This document shows, piece by piece, positions 35,985 through 45,565 of a DNA stretch of 64,000 nt (position 1 is the stretch's first letter; each line of letters opens with the position of its first letter). The DNA lies in NCBI GenBank assembly GCA_024138025.1, contig JAMXBD010000396.1, positions 333,501-397,500 on the forward strand, written 5' to 3'. The notes beneath the pieces were generated by a model that was given only the letters and a program-made list of their open reading frames with translations, did not search any database and was not told the DNA's origin. The position numbers and the translations under genes are program-made. Source of the stretch: Combretum micranthum. Its lineage: Eukaryota > Streptophyta > Magnoliopsida > Myrtales > Combretaceae.

Positions 35985-38376
35985 TGTGGCTGTTCGTCCT
36001 AAAAGAATAACCAAAAGGAGGATGAATTGGTTATAAAAAATTTTATTCAAAACAATTTAGAAAAGCCCCCACTTAGTTAATCAAGTTTGAGATGGCTTTG
36101 AGACACACTTTAAAATGATTGAATTTGTTTTAAAATCATAATAAAGAATAACTCAAATGAACTCAAGCAAAAACAAATTCACAAGAAAAAAATTGTTTTC
36201 AGTTACTCTCTGACTAACTCTCTGAGTTTAATCTACAGCACAAATAATTAAAATAAAAATGCACAAAATTAAAAGATAGGATAGAGAAGATTGCAAAGTT
36301 GATTTATAGAGGTTCCTCCTTGAGCGTCAATCCTCTCTTCCAGCACCAAGCTAGGGATCCAATCTTCCTCACCGGTATATTCCATTATATCCAAAAACAA
36401 TCAAGTTACAAGTTATCCTTGCCAGTACACTTGGCTTACAATGTACTCAGCTTGATTCTCCAAGCTTCTCCTTAAGCTAACAATCAATCTACTGAGCCTA
36501 CTTATAACTCTCAATCTCGCATTAATTCTGTAAAATCAAATCAAAGGAAAAAAGAATAAGTATCCTCAAAATTTTGATCAAATAAGAACAATTAAAATTG
36601 ACAACAATTTGCGCAAGTAAAGAAGGAGTATTTTTGTTCTATGTTTGTTGGATCTTTTTCTCATGAAAGTTATTGATACTTTCTATCTTGGACGTGTATG
36701 ATTTATTCTTGTTTTATTCAACGGCTAGAAGATGAATTGGATAAACTTTGTTCCACATTTTGTGTGTGATATCAGCTTGTTTTTATCCTCAAAATCTGCC
36801 ATATTTGAATAACTTGATATCTGGTTGTTGTTATCTCGAAATTTTTGCTTCAATGGATAAGTTTGAATGTCCAACAACTGGTATAATAATCTTTAACTTG
36901 AAATTTGAATTTGATTTCACCCGTTGTTGTCAGATTCTTCATAATTCACCTTCTGATCCTCGTATTTCTTAATAATAGAACTGTGTCTTCTTTGTGAATA
37001 AATTCCTCTTGCTTCGACTCAATTCTTCAAACACATACTTCATAAAAATCTAAAATGTGTCTAAACTTTGTAAGTACTTCATATTATGCACACTAACTTT
37101 CTCCTCAAATAGAATTCGTTGAGCAATCTCAAATGAAATCCCAATCTCATTAGCTCTCTTATAAGCATAATACTAGTGAATAAATTCATCTTAATAAATA
37201 GTGTCCACATTTAAAGGTGTTCACGGTTCGGTTAATCGATTCGTGGCCCTATTTTTTTATCCTAACCGTAATAATCGGATTTTCAATACCCTGATCCTAA
37301 ACTAATCTATGATGAACGGTTAATCGCCTTAATGGTTAATCATTTTTTTTGGTTAATTTTTTTTATTTTTGGTTTTTAACCGTTTGACATAATGGTTATG
37401 CAAATTTTGCAATTAACTACACTTTTCAATATGTTCGTAAAAATAATCAGAGTATTTTTTTTATATAATTATGTTAAAAACTATAAATTAAGAATATAAG
37501 ATATGTAAAATAATTGTTAATATATATATCGGTGTCATCAAGATAATTATCATAATAGCCTTTTACTCGTGTGTTCTTATCAACCTTGATCAATTAAGCT
37601 CAATACAAAATCTCAATCAAATACTACCATTCTAATTTTCAAACATATATACATTTGTTTCTTTTTCTGAATCATTCACTTTAACATAATTCATATTGAT
37701 AACACTAAAAAAAATAATTATATGGATATATTATAAATATATATATTTATAATTACGAATCGGTTAACCGAATCCATCGGTTTCTAGAATCTAAAAACTG
37801 ACACCTAAACCGAAAACTGAAAAAATTAAAAATACTAATCCTAAACCGAAACCGATGGATCGATTAACCCTTTTTTCGGATTGGTTTCTCGGTTTCGGTT
37901 CGGTTATCCTAAACATTCGGTTTTTTTGCACACCCCTATCCACATTTTCTCTAACCATGTATTAGTATCAGAATCAAAAAACTCCTTTGCAATTTCAAAG
38001 TGTGAAATAACATCTTAGACTTTGTTGTCAAAAACATGATTTTCCCAAAAATTGAAATTTGATTCCCCATGGATATTTGAACCAACTTTGTGAAACACAT
38101 TTGAATGTATCACCCAAATACATTCAACTTTGGTGTTGGATCTTCAATTTGATAAAACAAAATTTTGTTCATTTATTCTTCAAACCATAAAACTGTATGA
38201 CCTTCTAATTCAGTCTCTGAGTAAAGTCTTTGTTTGCTTATCACGAGTAATCTTCTGAGTTAGTCTCTGACTTCAAGACTTTATTAATTCCTTTGAATAT
38301 GTTACTTCATAAAACACTGCATAACTTAACTTATTAGCAATAGTTGATCTTTTTGTTATCATCAAAACATATTTTA
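35985..38376 (-). mobile_element. solo LTR-like insertion in the LINE reverse transcriptase, carrying a nested hAT element
   Basis: Flanked by GGAGAT at 35979-35984 and 38377-38382. On the minus strand it begins TAAAATATGTTTTGATGATA and ends AATTCATCC...AACAGCCACA; a start with TGTTTTGATGATAACAA-type text and an end with a CCAATTCA(C/T)CC stretch is common in plant LTRs that I associate with Sirevirus-like copia elements. The first dinucleotide is TA rather than TG, taken as a mutation. No coding region seen. Its own sequence is interrupted at 37212-37938. Removing the whole block rejoins the LINE reverse transcriptase text. Confidence 0.65.
37212..37938. mobile_element. non-autonomous hAT-type element with 8-bp target duplication
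   Basis: Perfect 8-bp duplications TCCACATT flank it at 37204-37211 and 37939-37946, the length made by hAT transposases. The left end TAAAGGTGTTCAC and the complement of the right end TAGGGGTGTGCAA are imperfect inverted repeats. Subterminal regions are rich in CGGTTCGGTTAA / TTAACCGAACCG-like motifs on both sides. The AT-rich centre has no coding sense. Confidence 0.85.
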
Positions 38377-39484
38377 GGAGATGTTAACAGTAGCTTTATC
38401 TTTGATAAGATTAGATCTAAAATTACAGGATGGAAATCCTAGTTCCTCAACTTGGCTGGATGAACAATGTTCATCAAACCTGTAGTTGAAGGAATACTTT
38501 GTTATTATATGTAGGCTCACTCCCTCCCAAAGAGTACATTGGGTAGGATAGATAAATTCATAAGAAACTTCCTCTAGAGTTATAGTGAAGAAAAATAATA
38601 TTGTCATGGAGTTAGTTGGAAAAAAGTCATGCTTCCCAAATCTTCTGGTAAGATAAGAATTTGAAACTTAAGGAGGAGAAGTCGAGCATGTTTAATGCAA
38701 CTTACTTGGAAACTTAAGAAAAAGTGTGTTGTTTGTGCGAGTCTTTATAAAAACTGCTCTCTAAGAAACTTCAGCAGACTTACTAAAGACATAGAGTGGG
38801 CCTCGAATCAACTAGTTACTTTATGCTCTTAGCGGCTTCATTATGGGACAACTATTTGCTTTTGGACTGATAAATGATCCCCTTCTAGAACCCTAAGTTC
38901 TTTTATTCATGGAGCTTTTCATCTAAATGCCCTTAACATTTTATTTGTTGATGCATCGACTGGGATAAACTCTTGGATTGAGTCAATTTTGTCTTATCCC
39001 TTGGATTTGGAAATTGTGGAAAAACTTGGAGCAGTCTTTATTGATTCAACTAGCGATATGGAGGATGTTATCGCCTAGTCAGTAGACAATCATGGAGATT
39101 TCACTCTAAAATCTGCCTATGAGAGCCTATGTCCCCTTCTTACGGACCCACCTTATAACATTATTTGGATTTGGAAAATCCCTGCCCCGCCAAAAATTCA
39201 ATTATTCATCTAAAGAATCATACATAATGGTTTCCCCATAGAGGATAACCTTTGTAAACGGGGATACAATGTCCCAACATCTTATGGTTTATGTGGGGAC
39301 TTTTGAGACTCTTGATCACTTCCTCAAATCTTGCCCTTATCTTACTAATGCTCTTCACTCACTCAATATTAAGCCCCTTTCCTCTAGTTGTTCCAACCTT
39401 GCTAATGGTGTAATGCTTCGAAACTCCACCAAAGTATTGTCCACTTTAGCTATACGTCGCATAGTTTTATCCTTTGGTACTAGT

Positions 39485-39560
39485 GCTTCCTAGGAGGTTA
39501 TCCATCCTAGGTTTGCTCTACCTAAAGTACGGTTAATTTTTGAGTTCCAACGAACTCTAA
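39485..39560 (-). other. 5S-rRNA-like segment in Cassandra LTR (left copy)
   Basis: The complement reads GAGTTCGTTGGAACTC, then TTAACCGTACTTTAGGTAGA, then CCTAGGATGGATAACCTCCT. This follows the 5S order (CAGAACTCCGAAGTTAAGCG ... AGGATGGGTGACCTCCTGG) with many changes. It is a degraded pol III promoter-type segment of the TRIM, not a functional 5S gene. Confidence 0.75.
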
Positions 39561-39824
39561 GTCATTTTACTAAAAGGTGCCTCTATGAATAGAGTTTCAC
39601 TATCTATATTTGAGAGATATTACATATTTTCTCACTCATAGAATTGACGTCTTTATTAATCTCGTTATATAGGTTCAAAATCACACCAGGCAAAGAGGAT
39701 GCTCCTCCACTTCTGGCTGGTAATTAAACTACTTTGATATCACCTGTAACACCCTAGAACTTTGCCTATTGATGTATTGTCTGCTTTGACCACACGCTGC
39801 ATGGTTTTGTCCTTTTGTGCTAGT

Positions 39825-39900
39825 GCTTTCCAGTAGATAACCCATCTTGGAATTGCTCTACTCAGAGTACACTTAACTCTAGAATTCCGATAAACTCCAA
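39825..39900 (-). other. 5S-rRNA-like segment in Cassandra LTR (right copy)
   Basis: The complement reads GGAATTCTAGAGTTAAGTG, then GTAGAGCAATTCCAAGATGG, then GTTATCTACTGGAAAGC. It aligns with both the left copy and the 5S rRNA middle and 3' region. Confidence 0.75.
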
Positions 39901-40793
39901 ACTATTACACCAAAAGACGCCTCTATGATTAGAGTTCCACTATTTATATTTGAGGGGTATTACAAATGGTTTACGGTATCTTCTCTTCTAGAACAATAGC
40001 TCAACTCTTCCTCTCTTTTGCCCCCCTCAATGTCTTCTCCCATTTTCCTTATGGTCCTTTTGGCTAGAAAGGAATAATAGATGTTTAAAAGGCTTGAATA
40101 ATCCTTCTTAGGTTGTAAATGCCAAGGTGACTATCAATGGATTCTGGTGTTCTTAGAGGGCCAAGATAATTCCTCCAAGATCCCCACCTAATACTAGTTG
40201 GTCACCACCCAGCGCCACCCTCGGAAACCTAATCAGGATAGATCAAAATAAACCGTGATGCCTCCTTTTTGCCTTTCAAGAGGCATGCCAATGTTGGTTT
40301 AATTGCGTAAGACCATGAAGGCAAGCCTATCCATGGAAAAATCATAAGATTAACAGCCCAAACTCCCCTTAACGCTAAACTATAGGCTATTTATCATAGC
40401 CTAAACCTTGTTGAAGATTTTAATCAAGACAATTTTATAATTGAAACGTATTCCATGGAGGCATCAAGATGGATCTCAAAAGATAGTTTTTGATCAAGTG
40501 TGGGGATTTGATGCTGAAGTTGAAGCTAAAGTTCAACCAATGTCCTACTCTAATATGGACAGCTCGGATTAATAACGTGGATACACATATCTTCACAAAA
40601 TGTTTTTGGAAGACTGTTTGTGATGAAGTCTTCTTAAGTTCTCCTTCTGCTGAAACTTTGATTGCTTTCGTTATTATTGCTACTAATGAACTTTTGAACC
40701 CTTCTATTTTTGCTAACATTTTTAAGGGCTACCCTTAGGACTCTGGTTTATATATTTTTCTTTACATAAAAAAGAAAAATTAAACCATTAAAT

Positions 40794-42333
40794 TGCTACC
40801 CATCATTTTACATAATAGTAATTCATCATGAATTATCATTCTCTTAAATAAACATCATAATAGCAGCTTTACATAGAACAATGAGAGAATGAATGACTAT
40901 TCATATCAAATGAACGCGCTGCTAATTTATTAAACTTGTTAAATGAATTCTTCAACCAATTCTAAAAGTAAGTAAACATCATAATAGCAACTTTATATAG
41001 AACGAAAAGAGAATGAATAACTATTCATATCAAGTGAACGTGCAGCTACTTTATTAAACTTGTTAAATGAATTCTTCAGCTAATTCTCAAAATTGATAGA
41101 CAAGCTTTTATAAAATATTTTTTGAAAGAAAAAACAGAAACAATATATTACCAATAATAATAAATAATTTTATTTTAGCCGTGCTGGATTGGTATACTCA
41201 ACCAATTAGCCCATGATAGGCCAAGTCGTGTTGAAAATTGTCAACACCTTTTTTGTATGAAGAAAGACAGGTTGTTAGCTATAACTTTTACTAATTTTGA
41301 CCCAATAAATCCATTTAAACAGCCTTACCTATAACAGAAAACCCTTACGCAAAACCATGTATTAGCCAATATTCAATTGATTTGTTTGAAATTATTGGCA
41401 GATATGGTTTATCTAAATTACTCACCGATAAAACCTACAAGGATAAACACAGGCAAATATTTGCATTTTTTATTTTTAATAATTTAATGTCTCATCTTTA
41501 AATTTTTATATATAATTCAGTAGCTCTATTTAATAATATTTTACGAATATTTATTTTGATGATAGAATAATAACAGATTTTTTATCAAAAATTATCAGAA
41601 TCTAAAAATGTAATATTGCACTATTAAAAATTAAAATATTAAAAATATAAGCATTTGATCTATTGTTGTTATGTCAATAAAATGAATGTCTATTAAATAT
41701 TATTTTATAAAAAATTAAATAATACTTACTTTAAAAATATAAGTATTGATTTACCTAATTTTAAAAATAAAATACTAAATTATTAAAATTTAAAAGCACA
41801 GACAGTCAACCGTTCAATGACTAACCATGTAACTTGAGCCATTGGATCAATTTCTAGCTGCATAGCTTCGTAAATTCTGCACAAATTGAGCGACATTTGT
41901 CACAATCTTCTTCAATTCAAAACCGTACACTGTGGAAATGGACGTTAAGACTTTCACTTCGTACGGTTACGTGTAAATGAAAGCGAAACTAATTAAACTA
42001 AACTGAAAAAAAAACATAAATTATTTGAAAATCTGCATCTGAAAAGAGGACGCTATTAATTCTACTATTCTAGTTTAATTTTCCGAACGTGATAGCACTT
42101 GATTTCTCGATTTTTTTCATTAAATTTTTAATCGAGTAAAGTTCAACTAATACAATAACAAATGTGAAGCCAATTTGAATTTTATTAAGTTTAGCATTTC
42201 AAACTCAAATTTAAACCGGAATTACATTCCGCGGACTCCATCTCTATTTAACAAAAATTCATTTAGACTCAATTATTAAAATAATATTGATATTCAAAAC
42301 TTTGTTTCCAACTTAACTAGTATTTAAGCTTTA
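40794..42333. other. AT-rich intergenic DNA with a ~125-bp tandem repeat
   Basis: At 40849-41090 two tandem units of about 125 bases start with AAACATCATAATAGCA and contain GAATGAATRACTATTCATATC and TTATTAAACTTGTTAAATGA. The rest has no recognised gene or element. Confidence 0.6.
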
Positions 42334-42676
42334 GGGTTAATGATGAAAATGGTACTTGAATTTTCACAAAAAGAATAATTAAGTATATAAAATTTGATTT
42401 TTAACAAAGTTTTTGCTGATTTTTTTATATCTGAAGTTTTGTTTTGATAATTTTATACTAAGTTTTGATTGATTTTTTCATACCTAAAACAAATGAAATG
42501 AGGTATGAAAAAATCCATGAAACATCTATTTAGGTACTGAAATTATCAAAATCAAACTTTAGATATAAAAAAAGCAGATGAAAACTTTGTTCAGATATCA
42601 AATTATTTAAATTAAACTTTTTGTACCTAATTATTTTTTTTGCTAAAGTTCATGTATTATTTTTTTTCATTATCCC
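42334..42676. mobile_element. foldback MITE
   Basis: The left half (from GGGTTAATGATGAAAATGGT) and the complement of the right half (from GGGATAATGAAAAAAAATAA) match along almost 165 bases, including ACAAAGTTTT and TTTTTCATACCT, with a short centre near 42495. The flanks TAAGCTTTA (42325-42333) and GAAGTTTTA (42677-42685) agree at 7 of 9 bases, compatible with a 9-bp Mutator-type duplication. No coding capacity. Confidence 0.75.
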
Positions 42677-45565
42677 GAAGTTTTAAGTAAATACAATTAA
42701 ATTAACGTACGAATTAAATATAGAGAGATTGAAACCTAAATTGAATTGGCAACTACTTCTGAAGTTTCTATAATCCTATCGATAGAACCATTCAGTTAAT
42801 CACCTAACCATTAAAATAAATATAGTAACTTAAATATTAATTATTTTAATAATTCGATCACGATTAAATATGATGTGAATCATTAGATAGCCATAGGAAC
42901 AACCCATCAAAATTAAGACGAATCATAAAATGTTTATGGTGTTGGATTGAAAACTCAATCCAACTTATTTGTCTTATGCTAATGGCCGGTGAAATACCTG
43001 GCTTTTAATTTCCTCGTGAAATGTTTATGGATTATGGTGTTGCTAGGCCGGTAGGTGTCCTTTTCGTGACAAAGTCCTAACTCCTATTGCATGATAAAGG
43101 GTGTACGATACGAGAAAGTTTCAACAACGATTTCGTAAATAAGAATATACCTGCACGATCCAAAAAAAAAAAAAAAACCTTTTATTTATTTTTTTTTTCC
43201 TAAAGAAAACAAAAACGAATGGCTCTTAAGAAACAATAAAAAAAGGCACGTGCAGCATTTTTTTTTTTTAAATACTTTTCATTGTCTTATTGACCTTCAT
43301 ACAGTGCCCTTTCTAGGGAATTGACTTTTTGATACATAAATTATACATGCACGCATATATTAAGCAATTATCACATATTCGAAAATGTGCATCTAAATCA
43401 TTATTTAAAAAAAAAGGCTAATTGTTACAACTGATGTTTAAATTTGGTTTATTTTTAATAAACGATTTATGTGTTAGTTTGATATTTAATATCGTGCATG
43501 TTTATAAAACTATTTGAATTTTATTAATTTTTTAATTAATTACCTAAACTTTACCATTTTTTTCAATTCACTACCTTAATGAAATCATTTCACATGCTAT
43601 AAATGAGTTTAAAATGTAGATAATAAACTTGAGACTATTAACTTTAAGTAGTCAATTTTAATAATAGATAAAGTTTGAGTATCATTAGTGGTTCAATTTT
43701 AACAATAAATCACATTAGCGGCAATATGAGGCTCATACTTAGGTGTCCACCACTCTAGCTCAACACCCAATTTCTCTCCTCAATACTCAGTTGCACCTAT
43801 ACGCTACACCTATCAGCATAAAGGCGTCTAGTCATACTCAAAACGACAATACGGAGTAGTGGGCATACCTCACATTCTCCACAACCACTCACTCATCCAT
43901 GCCGAATCAATCAACTATAAATATCTCTCTCTTCCCTTTATAGGAATGATCATGTCGCACTTAATCCATTATACGCATATAATCCACTAACCCACCATTA
44001 AGATTACTAACTTAAGTATTACAGGCCCTCTACCTTAGCAATCCAAGCACAAACTCTTCATATACAACTTCTACCATATTCAAGTAAGCTATGATTACTA
44101 TATATGACACTTGTAAAAAGGAAAAAAAAAATTTCAAAGCTATACTTAACTATTTTAATTTTTAGAAAACAATAAAAGTTTATTTAAAAAAATAAGAAAT
44201 ATAAGATTTAATCAAAGGATAAAATAATAAAATCAGATCTAAACAAGCTTTTGTTTTTAAGTTTTTAAAATCTACATACTCTACATAAAAGTCTAAGTCA
44301 AATTATAAATATAATCACTTATGTATACCCTATGCAATTGCTTTTAGCTAAACTCTTATTAGTTTATCCTTTGTTATCATTTTATCTATCCTTTGATTAT
44401 CAAATTAATTAAAAAATTAATAGTAAGAATTTCAATATTTGGATGATGACGGATAAAGTAGTTCAGCTAAACCAACCACAAAACATCGGAACCCACGAGG
44501 AAATAGATTATCGGTTGATAATATGTTACCTGTGGAGATGAAAATTGAGTAAGTAATAGGATTATTTTAACAAAAAATATGGATAGTTTAAAAGAAGATA
44601 CAAAATTTTCTATTATTTATATGTTATTAATAAAATGTACGTAATATGTTAATATGAGTGCAATACTTGTTTGCTATTTTTTACAAAAAAAAATTACCAT
44701 AATATAATTATAAGAATTTAATTACATTTCATTGAAAATCACAATGAGAAAATGTGAATTTTATATTTATAAACTATTATTTTCAAACATTTAAAATCCA
44801 TTTGGGAATGCGGCTTTTAAAAAAGCTAAGTAAGTTAATGTTAATCATAGGAATTACGTCAAGCCAAAAAAAGACATGAAATTACGAGAAATCATATGTC
44901 CTACAGTTAATTTTTATATTAAGAAAAATTAAATATCTAATATATGATTTTGCTATAATAATTTGATTATCAATTAATATAAATATTATTTATGTAATTA
45001 ATTTCTTTGGAAAATGACGAAAAATTCTATGTCACTATTATTAAATCCTATAAGAGATACCAAAAAGTGACGATACCGACCCTGCACTGAGAAAGTGAGG
45101 CTCAGATTCATTTCCCATATTTCCCAAAATACCCCTACTATTTTTCACTATCAACCAGCATGATACCCAAACAAACGTAGCAAATATTAAGAAGCAGAGG
45201 GGCAAATAAGATCCTCGTGACGAGAGGATGATTGCCACGTGTCAACGCTCAACCCCCCTATCGTTGGGCGTAGGAACACCACTAGGATTTTTTTTTCCCG
45301 CTTTTTCAAACGATAAAAAAATTGAAATAATAAAAAACAATCCCAAGAAAAAAAAAATTAAATAATATTTTTATGTTTATTCTGTTTTATCCTTTCAAAC
45401 GCATAACTAACCAGACATAGCAAAACAGAGTACGAAGAAGAAGAGCAAGAAAACAGCAACTGTTTTAAAACGTTGTCGTTTCATCTTGAGATCCCAGTGA
45501 TGAAAATGGTATAGAGAGCTTAAGCTTGTGGTTGAAAAGTGGTAATAGTCGCAGTTCAAGCAGCA
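42677..45565. other. intergenic, upstream of PHT4;4
   Basis: Mostly AT-rich. 43735-44060 is a GC-richer patch with a TATA-like CTATAAATATCTCTCTC that could be an LTR relic. Another AT-rich foldback-like stretch lies around 43430-43690. The last 500 bases contain a G-box (45236-45241), and 45420-45565 is probably the 5' leader. The 65-codon minus-strand frame at 45041-45238 has no supporting feature. Confidence 0.4.
45236..45241. promoter_or_regulatory. G-box (CACGTG) upstream of PHT4;4
   Basis: The sequence GCCACGTGTC is a canonical G-box, bound by bZIP/bHLH factors in light- and ABA-responsive plant promoters. It lies 325 bases upstream of the start codon. Function here is inferred. Confidence 0.45.

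Larger units (their letters stand above)
39409..39964 (-). mobile_element. Cassandra-type TRIM retrotransposon with 5S-rRNA-like LTRs
   Basis: Two LTRs, 39409-39624 and 39745-39964, enclose a 120-base interior. AATGG at 39404-39408 and 39965-39969 is a perfect 5-bp target duplication. On the minus strand each LTR begins TGTAATA(C/T)(C/T)(C/T)CTCAAATATA and LTR2 ends GGGTGTTACA; directly after it, GGTGATATCAAAG resembles the tRNA-Met primer-binding site (TGGTATCAGAGC). Each LTR contains, in the element's sense, a stretch like the 3' two-thirds of plant 5S rRNA, ending 'AAGATGGGTTATCTACTGG' (5S: AGGATGGGTGACCTCCTGG). These are the defining features of Cassandra. No coding capacity, as expected. 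Confidence 0.9.
38377..40735 (+). pseudogene. LINE ORF2 C-terminal part (RT end, zf-RVT, RNase H)
   Basis: It resumes with 'FDKIRSKITGWKS' and 'TLGRIDKFIRNFL', the C-terminal reverse transcriptase region. Around 39100 'FTLKSAYESLCPLL' and 'IWKIPAPPKIQLFI' mark the zf-RVT domain; its downstream end is cut by the Cassandra insertion. From about 40060 'WLERNNRCLKGL' and then 'LGNLIRIDQNK', 'ANVGLIA' and 'AIYHSLNLVEDF' belong to the RNase H domain, which ends near 40735. Stops and shifts occur every few dozen codons. Confidence 0.82.
27778..40780 (+). mobile_element. L1-type LINE with three later insertions
   Basis: The coding order is that of plant L1 elements: ORF1 with a DUF4283-like domain and zinc knuckle, then ORF2 with endonuclease, reverse transcriptase, zf-RVT and RNase H. 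The span is 13.0 kb, but removing the insertions at 30252-34239, 35985-38376 and 39409-39964 leaves about 6 kb, a normal full length. It is flanked by TAAACCATTGAAT (27765-27777) and TAAACCATTAAAT (40781-40793), 12 of 13 identical, which fits a LINE target duplication. The 3' end is A-rich (AAAAAAGAAAAAT). All frames are broken. Confidence 0.9.

Noticed and set aside
39485..39900. A functional 5S rRNA gene
   Set aside because: Only part of the 5S sequence is present, strongly changed, and it lies inside retrotransposon LTRs.
45041..45238. 65-codon minus-strand frame with hydrophobic text before PHT4;4
   Set aside because: No family features. It lies in the PHT4;4 promoter region and includes the G-box.
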